Shown piece after piece: positions 1-5,658 of a stretch of DNA of 8,651 nucleotides. The notes under the pieces are model-generated. The model saw only the letters and a program-made list of their open reading frames with translations, ran no database searches and was not told the origin of the DNA. Origin of the DNA: DAIDJM01 sp964250215 (GTDB lineage Bacteria > Pseudomonadota > Alphaproteobacteria > Acetobacterales > Acetobacteraceae). The stretch lies in NCBI GenBank assembly GCA_964250215.1, contig CAXUEX010000121.1:1-8651 (forward strand), in the 5' to 3' direction. The first letter of the stretch is position 1. Every line of letters begins with the position of its first letter. The translations under genes were made by a program, and so were the position numbers.

Positions 1-60
1 ACCGAACGCAAGGCCGCGCGCGACGCCCGCTACGCCGCCCGCAAGTCCCGCAGGCCGTAG
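1..60 (+). CDS. C-terminal tail of an unidentified Lys/Arg/Ala-rich protein (partial)
   Basis: Reading from base 1, nineteen sense codons (TERKAARDARYAARKSRRP) end at a TAG at 58-60, one base before the bioF ATG. The tail is very basic and alanine-rich, like the end of a charged helix. It faintly recalls the C-terminus of small alphaproteobacterial DUF6481-type proteins, but nineteen residues cannot establish a family. The one-base gap to bioF suggests co-transcription and possibly translational coupling. It could also be a chance open frame, although codon use matches the neighbouring genes. Confidence 0.5.
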   Translation, partial: TERKAARDARYAARKSRRP

Positions 61-61
61 C

Positions 62-1240
62 ATGTCCCGGCTCGACGGGCGGTTCGACGAGTATCTCGCC
101 GATCGCGCCCGTTGCGGCCTGCGCCGCACGCTCAGCCTCACGCAACCCGGGGCGCCGGGCCAGGTGCGGCGCGACCACCGTGCGCTGCTGAACTTCTCCG
201 CCAACGACTATCTCGGCCTCGCCACCCACCCCGCCCAGGCCCACCGCGCCGCTGACTGGGCCGCGCGCTTCGGCACTGGCGCCGGCGCCTCCCGCCTCGT
301 CACCGGCACGCTCGAAGCGCACCTCCGCATCGAGGCGAGGGTGGCCGGCTTGAAGCACACCGAAGCCGCGCTGATCCTCGCCTCCGGCTGGCAGGCCAAC
401 GCCGCCGCGCTGCCCGCGCTGCTGCGCCTCACCCCCGATCCGCTGGTGTTCGCCGACCAGTTCAACCACGCCAGCCTCGCTCATGGCTGCCGCGCCGCCG
501 GCCTCCGCCCGATCCGCTTCCGCCACAACGATCTCGACCATCTGGAAGCGCTGTTGCGCGGCCACGCCAGCCACATCGGCCAGCGCTTCATCGTCACCGA
601 AACCGTGTTCTCCATGGATGGCGACGTGCCCGACCTGCCGCGCCTGCGCGCGCTGGCCGATGCCCACGACGCGTTCCTCTACCTCGACGAAGCGCATGCC
701 ACGGGCGTGCTGGGCCCCGGCGGCGCCGGGCTGGCGCACGCGGCCGGCGGCGCCGACTTGGTAATGGGCACGTTCAGCAAGGCGCTCGGCAGCTTCGGCG
801 CCTACATCGCCGGCAGCCGCGCGCTGATCGACTACCTGATCAACGCGTGCTCCGGCTTCATCTACACCACTGCCCTGCCGCCGCCGGTGCTGGGCGCAAT
901 CGACGCCGCACTCGATGTGCTGCCGACCCTGGACGAAGCACGCAGCCGGCTCGCCGGCAACGCCAGCCGGGTGCGCGCCGAATTCGCGGCACTCGGCATG
1001 GATACCGGGAACAGCACCACGCAGATCGTGCCCGCGCTGATCGGCAACGAGGCCGAAACAATGGCGCTGGCCGCCGGGTTGCAATCGCGCGGCATCCTGG
1101 CCGTGCCGATCCGGCCGCCCACGGTGCCCGCCGGCACCGCCCGCCTGCGCTTCGCGCTTTCTGCCGCGCACGACGACGCGGCCATCGAGTCGCTGCTGGC
1201 CGCCATGCTTGCCGTATTCCCGCGGCGCCGAGCCGCGTGA
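62..1240 (+). CDS. bioF: 8-amino-7-oxononanoate synthase (BioF)
   Basis: BioF is a PLP enzyme of the alpha-oxoamine synthase family. It condenses pimeloyl-ACP (or pimeloyl-CoA) with L-alanine to give 8-amino-7-oxononanoate in cytosolic biotin synthesis. The 392 residues match the usual length of about 385. Visible motifs are NFSANDYLGL (44-53), the glycine-rich GTGAGASRLVTGT (71-83), FNHASL (134-139), DEAHATG with Asp209 and His212 near the cofactor, and TFSKALGSFG (237-246), whose Lys240 should form the PLP Schiff base. The C-terminal part has the expected IRPPTVPAGTARLR segment. The ATG at 62 is chosen because the N-terminus (RLDGRFDEYLADRARCGLRRTL) is family-like and follows the upstream stop by one base; the ribosome site is weak (GCAGG). 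The TGA overlaps the bioD GTG. Other members of the superfamily (Kbl, HemA) are less likely given the adjacent bioD. Confidence 0.95.
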   Translation: MSRLDGRFDEYLADRARCGLRRTLSLTQPGAPGQVRRDHRALLNFSANDYLGLATHPAQAHRAADWAARFGTGAGASRLVTGTLEAHLRIEARVAGLKHTEAALILASGWQANAAALPALLRLTPDPLVFADQFNHASLAHGCRAAGLRPIRFRHNDLDHLEALLRGHASHIGQRFIVTETVFSMDGDVPDLPRLRALADAHDAFLYLDEAHATGVLGPGGAGLAHAAGGADLVMGTFSKALGSFGAYIAGSRALIDYLINACSGFIYTTALPPPVLGAIDAALDVLPTLDEARSRLAGNASRVRAEFAALGMDTGNSTTQIVPALIGNEAETMALAAGLQSRGILAVPIRPPTVPAGTARLRFALSAAHDDAAIESLLAAMLAVFPRRRAA

Positions 1241-1860
1241 GGGGCGTTTTCGTCACCGGCACCGATACCGGCGTGGGAAAAACGCTCGTCGCCGCCTGCC
1301 TGGTGCGACGTTGGCATGCCGATTATTGGAAGCCCGCGCAAACCGGGCTCGCCGCCGAACCCGGCGACACCGAAACAATCGCGCACCTTGCCGCCGCCGC
1401 CAACCGTCTGCACAAACCGCGCTTCGCCTTTCAGGCCCCGCTCTCGCCCGAGGCGGCAGCGTCGCGGGAGCATATCGCGATCCGGCTCGCGGATTTTGCG
1501 CTCCCGATCGCCACCGCTCCGCTCGTGGTGGAAGGCGCCGGCGGCGTGCTCGTGCCACTCGGCGGCGGCAGCACGATGGCCGATCTGATGCGGGCGTTGG
1601 ACCTGCCGGTGCTGCTGGTCGCCCGCACCACGCTCGGCACCATCAATCACACGCTGCTCTCGCTGGAAGCGTTGCGCGCCCGCGATATTCCGCTGCTGGG
1701 CGTGGTGTTCTCCGGGGCTGCGAACGCCGGCAACCGCAATGCCATCGAGCGCCACGGCGCCGTTCGCGTGATCGCCGAACTGCCGCTCCTGGATCGGCTC
1801 ACACCGGAGACGATCGCCACCGCGAGCCAGGCTTTTCCGCCGCTTCCGATCGATGGATAA
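1237..1860 (+). CDS. bioD: ATP-dependent dethiobiotin synthetase (BioD)
   Basis: BioD closes the ureido ring of dethiobiotin from 7,8-diaminopelargonate, CO2 and ATP, two steps after BioF (BioA acts between and is not in this window). The 207-residue product has the P-loop GTDTGVGKT at 8-16 immediately after the first strand (VRGVFVT), KPAQTG at 32-37 with the expected catalytic lysine, and VVEGAGGVLVPLG around 97-109, the family's glycine-rich substrate and Mg site. The GTG at 1237 is chosen because it overlaps the bioF stop as GTGA and leaves the P-loop about eight residues from the N-terminus, as in other BioD proteins. The frame is open further upstream to 847, but that part lies inside bioF and is a shadow. 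The product is close to the family length of about 220. Translational coupling to bioF is inferred from the overlap. Confidence 0.94.
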   Translation: MRGVFVTGTDTGVGKTLVAACLVRRWHADYWKPAQTGLAAEPGDTETIAHLAAAANRLHKPRFAFQAPLSPEAAASREHIAIRLADFALPIATAPLVVEGAGGVLVPLGGGSTMADLMRALDLPVLLVARTTLGTINHTLLSLEALRARDIPLLGVVFSGAANAGNRNAIERHGAVRVIAELPLLDRLTPETIATASQAFPPLPIDG

Positions 1861-1861
1861 G

Positions 1862-1891
1862 CGATCTCGTTTGCGCCTTCGAATCGAGATC
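1862..1891. repeat. Short inverted repeat between bioD and the following gene
   Basis: GATCTCG (1862-1868) is exactly complementary to CGAGATC (1885-1891), with a 16-base spacer containing the palindrome TTCGAA. It starts two bases after the bioD stop and ends two bases before the next ATG at 1894. No T tract follows, so it is not a classical terminator. It could sequester the start region of the next message or be fortuitous. A 7-bp pair is weak evidence. Confidence 0.3.
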
Positions 1892-1893
1892 AC

Positions 1894-2339
1894 ATGGCCG
1901 ATCCACTTCTCGACTATCTGGAGAAAACCTTCGCCGATTCATACCGAAAGGAAATCGACCAGGAAGAGAACGTGTGGCGCACGCTGCCCTTCTTCACCGC
2001 CGCTCTCGCCTTTCAGCTCGCGACGCTGAGCAGTATGCCGAGGGTGCGGACAACAATCGCCGGATCAACCAGCGCAGGGCCAAGTGGCGCATGCGGGCAG
2101 GAGTGGCAATTCTTGTCGCGATCCTTGCGATGCTGGTTCTTGTCACATCGACCGTGCTGAGCCATGTTGTCGGCTATGCGAGAGTCACCGCCGCCGGATC
2201 GCAAACCCACGCAACGGTTGCTAGACCCGCAGAGCTTCAGCGACGTCACCCCGCCGCCGATGACGGTGGTGCACAAGGGATGGTTCCGGGACCGGGTCAC
2301 TCGGCGCCAGGCCAGCGAACTTCGGGAGGAGGACCGTGA
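1894..2339 (+). pseudogene. Small membrane protein gene, frameshifted and probably internally deleted
   Basis: Two protein-like segments lie in different frames. The first, from ATG 1894 to about 2025, gives a charged helix and a hydrophobic start (MADPLLDYLEKTFADSYRKE, then IDQEENVWRTLPFFTAALAFQLATL). The second, shifted by one frame from about 2025 to the TGA at 2337-2339, gives AEQYAEGADNNRRINQRRAKW followed by a clear membrane helix (AGVAILVAILAMLVLVTSTV) and a polar tail. Neither frame reads well across the junction: frame one turns into serine/arginine-rich low-quality sequence. The second frame ends in GTGA, coupled to the next ORF, which supports it as the original reading. My inference is a protein with a charged N-terminus and at least two membrane segments that lost an internal stretch of 3n+1 bases or suffered an indel. 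I cannot name the family or assign a function. A sequencing error at 2015-2030 remains possible. Confidence 0.5.
2324..2338 (+). promoter_or_regulatory. Strong ribosome binding site deciding a GTG start
   Basis: GGGAGGAGG (2324-2332) lies directly before the GTG at 2336. Its first GGAGG leaves six bases to the start, and a second copy leaves three. This purine block is the strongest Shine-Dalgarno in the window, and together with the GTGA overlap it supports real translation of the small ORF from 2336. Confidence 0.6.
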
Positions 2340-2527
2340 GCGACGGAAAGGTGGGCTCGGATAGCACACCGCCTGCTAACGCGCAGGCCGAAGCGCAGTC
2401 CAAGCCTCCAAGCTCCGAAGGAGGCGCCACGCAGCCGGCGCCTCCAGTCACGCGGGCGCCGATACCGAGGCCGAGAATGCAGGTTTCCAGTCACTTGCAA
2501 GCGCCCGTTCGCGCGCAAACAGACTAG
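2336..2527 (+). CDS. Small proline/alanine-rich hypothetical protein
   Basis: A 63-residue ORF starts with GTG and overlaps the preceding stop by 4 bp. The product (MSDGKVGSDSTPPANAQAEA and onward) is rich in Pro, Ala, Ser and Gln and contains a PIPRPR segment. It has no membrane helix, signal peptide or recognisable domain, and looks intrinsically disordered. The strong ribosome site and overlap suggest it was co-translated with the membrane protein upstream and may work with it; if that gene is broken, this ORF may be a leftover. The next gene begins 13 bases after its stop. I do not recognise a family. Confidence 0.5.
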   Translation: MSDGKVGSDSTPPANAQAEAQSKPPSSEGGATQPAPPVTRAPIPRPRMQVSSHLQAPVRAQTD

Positions 2528-2540
2528 CTCCGCTGCCGCC

Positions 2541-3908
2541 TTGAACGCCTCGCCACTCGCTGACGACGATGTAGCCGCGCTTTATCAATATCTGCTCGGC
2601 CGCGATCCCGAATCGCCCGGCACCGTGGCGGCCTTTCGCAACTACTACCCGACCCTTGCGGCAGGCCGGCGCGCGATCCTCGCTTCCGACGAGTTTCGCC
2701 GCGCCCATCCCGATCTCGCGTTGCCTGGAAGCCATCCCGCCGGCCGCCTCGCCCAGGCCTTTCTCGCCCGCGCCGGCGGCGCGCGGCCCGCGGCCGCAGC
2801 TTTCCTGCCGCCGGAAATTGCAACCGCCACCTCCATGATGCTGGGCCGCCTCGCCTCCCCGCGCCTCGCCCTGGTGCTCGGGAACCCGGATGCCGATCTC
2901 GCATCGCTCGCCCCGCTCGGCCCCGGCGGCGCGGTCCTGCATGCCGCCGCCGGCCACCCCGCCTTCATCCCGCTTCTCGGCACCATGCCCACCGGCGCGA
3001 CGCTGTTCCGAATTGCCAATGAACCGGCGGCGCTTGCGGCGCTCCTCGCCGCCGCCGAAGTTTCGATCGATCTGCTGGTCCAGCTCGAACCGGGCGCCGC
3101 AAACCTGCCGCTCTCCCCGAACGCCATCATCGTCGCCGGCCCCGGCGCCGAACCGCCGGATCGAGGCGATCTGGAAATTCTGCCCGCCTTGCACGGTTTC
3201 CAGATATTCCATTCCGGCAACTGGTACCTGCCCGTGCACTATAGCGCGCCATCGCCGCCGCCGCCCGTGAGCCCGGACGAATTCCCGGCGCTGGCCATTG
3301 CCGTCATCGCTCGCAACGAAGCCGCTGCCCTGCCGCACATGCTGGCCAGCGCGCTGCCCATCGCCAGCTTCGTGGCAATCGCCGATACCGGTTCGGAAGA
3401 CAACACGGCGGAAACCGCGCGCGCTGTGCTCGGCGCGTCCGGCAAGCCGCATGTGGTCGTGGGTATTCCCAGCGGCCGCTTCGACACAATGCGCAACGCC
3501 GCGCTCGATCTGGTGCCAGAATGGGTGGAATGGGTGCTGATGCTCGACGCCGATGAGGCGCTCGCCCCGGAGGATCACGCCCCCCTGCTCGCGCTGCTCC
3601 GCCATAAGCAGGCCAGCGCTTATGCGCTGCCGCGCTACAATTACCGCACGCCGGATGGCACGGGCGAGGTCATGCTCTATCCGGACCGTCAGATCCGCCT
3701 GTTTCGCAACAGCCGCAAAATCCGCTATTCCGGCGCCGTCCACGAGACCATCCGCGATGTAACGCCGACAAAACTACCGCTCGATGCCGCCGCACTCGGC
3801 CTCGCCCGCGGCGGACCGCACATCCACCATTTCGTGCGCCGCTTCCGCACGCCGGCGCAAGAGGACCGCAAGCAGGCCTACTACCGCGAACTCGCCGCCA
3901 CAGGCTGA
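2541..3908 (+). CDS. Family 2 glycosyltransferase with DUF4214-like N-terminus
   Basis: This 455-residue protein is predicted to transfer a sugar from a nucleotide-sugar donor to a surface glycan or protein; donor and acceptor are unknown. Residues 11-57 (VAALYQYLLGRDPESPG through ILASDEFRRAHP) resemble the DUF4214 pattern often attached to glycosyltransferases. Residues 100-235 form an alternating hydrophobic alpha/beta-like region I cannot assign, and a proline-rich linker (236-244) follows. The GT-A domain starts at about 250: LAIAVIARNEAAALP (251-265), DTGSEDNT (282-289), the metal-binding DAD in MLDADEAL (334-341), and the C-terminal RQIRLFRNSRKIRYSGAVHE (383-402). It lacks membrane helices, so it is probably cytosolic or peripheral. 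TTG at 2541 is the first ATG/GTG/TTG in the frame after the stop at 2337 and keeps the whole DUF4214-like motif, but no Shine-Dalgarno precedes it, so the exact start is uncertain. It converges on mtnP. Confidence 0.82.
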   Translation: MNASPLADDDVAALYQYLLGRDPESPGTVAAFRNYYPTLAAGRRAILASDEFRRAHPDLALPGSHPAGRLAQAFLARAGGARPAAAAFLPPEIATATSMMLGRLASPRLALVLGNPDADLASLAPLGPGGAVLHAAAGHPAFIPLLGTMPTGATLFRIANEPAALAALLAAAEVSIDLLVQLEPGAANLPLSPNAIIVAGPGAEPPDRGDLEILPALHGFQIFHSGNWYLPVHYSAPSPPPPVSPDEFPALAIAVIARNEAAALPHMLASALPIASFVAIADTGSEDNTAETARAVLGASGKPHVVVGIPSGRFDTMRNAALDLVPEWVEWVLMLDADEALAPEDHAPLLALLRHKQASAYALPRYNYRTPDGTGEVMLYPDRQIRLFRNSRKIRYSGAVHETIRDVTPTKLPLDAAALGLARGGPHIHHFVRRFRTPAQEDRKQAYYRELAATG

Positions 3909-3920
3909 TCTGCACAAACG

Positions 3921-3930
3921 CCGGCGCCGG
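3921..3930. repeat. Perfect 10-bp palindrome in the convergent intergenic gap
   Basis: CCGGCGCCGG sits in the 32-bp gap between the glycosyltransferase stop and the mtnP stop. A GC-only palindrome between convergent genes could form a small hairpin acting in both directions, but there is no T tract on either side. In DNA this rich in G and C such a palindrome may be chance. No better terminator is visible in this gap. Confidence 0.2.
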
Positions 3931-3940
3931 TCGGGCGCGG

Positions 3941-4813
3941 CTACAGAACTCGCCTAGCCACCGCATCCAGCTTCGCCGCCAAACCCCCATCGCGCGCCGC
4001 CGGCGCCGTGATCAGCGCATGATCCAGCGCCCGATCGCAGTGCACCGAACAGCCGACCCAGTCGCGGCCCATGCGCGGCACCGCGCGCGCCACCAGCGCC
4101 CGCGCGTTCTCGGCATTGCGCTGCATCACCGCCACCACCGCATCCACCGTCACATGCGCATGCTCGTCATGCCAGCAATCGTAATCCGTCACCATCGCCA
4201 CGGTTGCGTAATGCAACTCCGCCTCACGAGCCAGCTTCGCTTCCGGCATGTTCGTCATGCCGATCACGGAACACCCCCAGCTTCGGTACAGCGCGCTCTC
4301 AGCCCGCGTCGAGAATTGCGGACCCTCCATCACCAGGTAAGCGCCGCCGCGCGAAACCGTCAGCCCCGCCTCGCGGGCCGTCTGCTCCAGCATGTCGCCC
4401 ATCCCAGGGCACACTGGATCGGCCATGGAAACATGCGCCACGATCCCCGGCCCGAAAAAGCTTTTCTCACGCGCGAAACTGCGATCGACAAACTGGTCCA
4501 CGATCACGAAATGTCCCGGTGCCAACTCCTCGCGCAGGCTGCCCACGGCGGATACCGAAATCACATGCGTCACGCCGACGCGCTTCAACGCATCTATGTT
4601 CGCGCGATAATTCAGGTGCGTCGGCGAAATCCGGTGCCCGCGCCCGTGCCGCGGCAGGAACACGCAGCGCACACCATCGATTTCGCCGCAAAGCAACGCA
4701 TCCGAAGGCTCACCCCAAGGCGTCTCCACGCGCCGCCAGTCGCCGCCCTCGAGCCCCGGAATATCGTACAGCCCGGAACCGCCGATAACGCCGATGCAGT
4801 TGCCAGTTGCCAG
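3941..4813 (-). CDS. mtnP: S-methyl-5'-thioadenosine phosphorylase (MtnP), probable CTG start
   Basis: MtnP cleaves methylthioadenosine with phosphate to adenine and methylthioribose-1-phosphate, recycling the by-product of polyamine and homoserine-lactone synthesis in the cytosol. Counting from CTG at 4813 (290 residues, normal for the family), the motifs are the phosphate-binding GVIGGSGLYDIPGL (8-21), RHGRGH (55-60), EGPQFSTRAES (163-173), GMTNMPEAKLAREAE (185-199) and TDYDCW (209-214), whose aspartates point to adenine rather than hypoxanthine specificity. No ATG, GTG or TTG exists in frame between the upstream stop at 4868-4870 and the GGSG motif. The first GTG (4729) would delete that motif. 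CTG 4813 has GAGGA seven bases upstream and gives MATGNCIGVIGGSG, so I chose it. The start lies inside a heptamer repeat. It follows petC by 92 bp on the same strand, so it is probably read with petBC. Confidence 0.88.
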   Translation of the reverse strand: MATGNCIGVIGGSGLYDIPGLEGGDWRRVETPWGEPSDALLCGEIDGVRCVFLPRHGRGHRISPTHLNYRANIDALKRVGVTHVISVSAVGSLREELAPGHFVIVDQFVDRSFAREKSFFGPGIVAHVSMADPVCPGMGDMLEQTAREAGLTVSRGGAYLVMEGPQFSTRAESALYRSWGCSVIGMTNMPEAKLAREAELHYATVAMVTDYDCWHDEHAHVTVDAVVAVMQRNAENARALVARAVPRMGRDWVGCSVHCDRALDHALITAPAARDGGLAAKLDAVARRVL

Positions 4814-4821
4814 GTGCCAGT
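4801..4821. repeat. Three tandem heptamers at the mtnP start
   Basis: TGCCAGT, TGCCAGG and TGCCAGT follow each other without gaps, preceded by a shortened copy TGCAGT (4795-4800). On the minus strand they encode the first residues of MtnP and include the proposed CTG start. Gain or loss of one unit would change the distance from the Shine-Dalgarno or the reading frame. Confidence 0.7.
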
Positions 4822-4825
4822 CCTC

Positions 4826-4855
4826 AGAAGAAACAGCCGAAGAAAGAACAGCCGA
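4826..4855. repeat. Tandem 15-mer repeat between petC and mtnP
   Basis: AGAAGAAACAGCCGA (4826-4840) is followed at once by AGAAAGAACAGCCGA (4841-4855), identical at 13 of 15 positions. It sits in the A-rich (plus strand) 92-bp spacer between petC and mtnP, beside the heptamer array. The rest of the spacer (4856-4905) repeats short ACCGAAAA- and AACC-like words but shows no hairpin with a T tract. Confidence 0.6.
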
Positions 4856-4905
4856 ACGGAAACGACCTCAAAACCGAAAACGCGAAACCAGCAACCGGCA
4901 GCCGC

Positions 4906-5658
4906 TCAATGCACGTCTTTCCACACGTGCTTTTTCGTCACATAGGTCACGCCCGCCAAAAGCACGAGAAAACCCACAATGCGAATGCCCAGGTGCTTGC
5001 GCTGCTCCAGCTCCGGCATCGCCGCATAGGTCAGGAACACCGTCACGTCCTTCGCCATTTGATCCACCGTCGCCTTCGTGCCGTCGGCATACGTCACCGC
5101 GCCCGCCGAAAGCGGCGGCGGCATATGGATGAAATGCCCCGGAAAATACTTGTTATAGTACAGGCCGTCGGGCACTTTCACGCCCGGTGGCGCATCGACA
5201 TAGCCCAGGCCAACCAGCGCGTGGATGTAGTCCGGCCCGCCCTCGCGCGCCAGCACCAGCAGCGATTGGTCCGGTGGCACCGCACCGTTCATCGCCGCCC
5301 GCGCCGCCTTGTCGTTCGGGAATGGCGAGACGAATTCATCGCTCGGCAGCCCGGGCCGCGTCGTCGGGTTGCCGGAATCGTCCAATTCGCCCGGCACCGT
5401 CTTGCTCGCGGCGATCGCCTTGATCTGCGGCACGCTGAAACCGATGCCGGCCAGGTTGCGGTAATTCATGTATTTCAGCGAGTGGCAGGCCGAGCAGACT
5501 TCGTTGTACACCTGCCAGCCGCGCTGCGCAGCCGCGCGATCGTACGTGCCGAACGGCCCCGCGAAACTCCAGCTCACGGCCGGCGGCTTCGGTGCTGCCG
5601 CCTCCTGCGCCAGCGCCGGCCCAGCAAACAGCGCCGCCGCAACAATCGCCCACCGCAT
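4906..5658 (-). CDS. petC: Cytochrome c1 of the bc1 complex
   Basis: Cytochrome c1 accepts electrons from the Rieske protein and passes them to a soluble or membrane cytochrome c at the periplasmic face of complex III. The 250-residue precursor begins with a Sec signal (RWAIVAAALFAGPALA, cleavage after Ala17). Heme c attaches at CSACH (55-59, His59 axial), followed by SLKYMNYRNLAG. The sixth ligand is probably Met179 in YFPGHFIHMPPPLS, by analogy with the AIGMAPP segment of mitochondrial c1. A single C-terminal anchor helix (about 224-240) ends in the basic tail THVW-like KKHVWKDVH. The usual WAAEPE before the anchor reads YAAMPELE here. The ATG at 5658 shares its A with the petB stop (TGATG); a GTG one codon earlier is an alternative. 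The open frame continues far upstream inside petB, but that is a shadow. Confidence 0.95.
   Translation of the reverse strand: MRWAIVAAALFAGPALAQEAAAPKPPAVSWSFAGPFGTYDRAAAQRGWQVYNEVCSACHSLKYMNYRNLAGIGFSVPQIKAIAASKTVPGELDDSGNPTTRPGLPSDEFVSPFPNDKAARAAMNGAVPPDQSLLVLAREGGPDYIHALVGLGYVDAPPGVKVPDGLYYNKYFPGHFIHMPPPLSAGAVTYADGTKATVDQMAKDVTVFLTYAAMPELEQRKHLGIRIVGFLVLLAGVTYVTKKHVWKDVH

Noticed and set aside
862..1893. 343-residue minus-strand open frame across bioF and bioD
   Set aside because: Antisense shadow of two well-supported genes; Arg/Gly/Ala-rich composition without domains, as expected from GC-biased third positions.
2164..2364. 66-residue plus-strand ORF (MLSAMRESPPPDRKPTQ...) as a separate gene
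   Set aside because: It begins inside the membrane-helix coding segment in another frame, has no ribosome site, and its end overlaps the better supported GTG ORF at 2336. It cannot be fully excluded as the third piece of the broken gene.
2448..3743. 431-residue minus-strand open frame opposite the glycosyltransferase
   Set aside because: Low-complexity Gly/Arg sequence with no motif; the plus strand carries clear GT-A motifs.
3941..4729. mtnP starting at GTG 4729
   Set aside because: Would remove the GGSG phosphate-binding motif, which is intact just upstream in the same frame.
4019..4945. 308-residue plus-strand open frame opposite mtnP
   Set aside because: His/Arg-rich antisense translation; the minus strand encodes a conserved enzyme.
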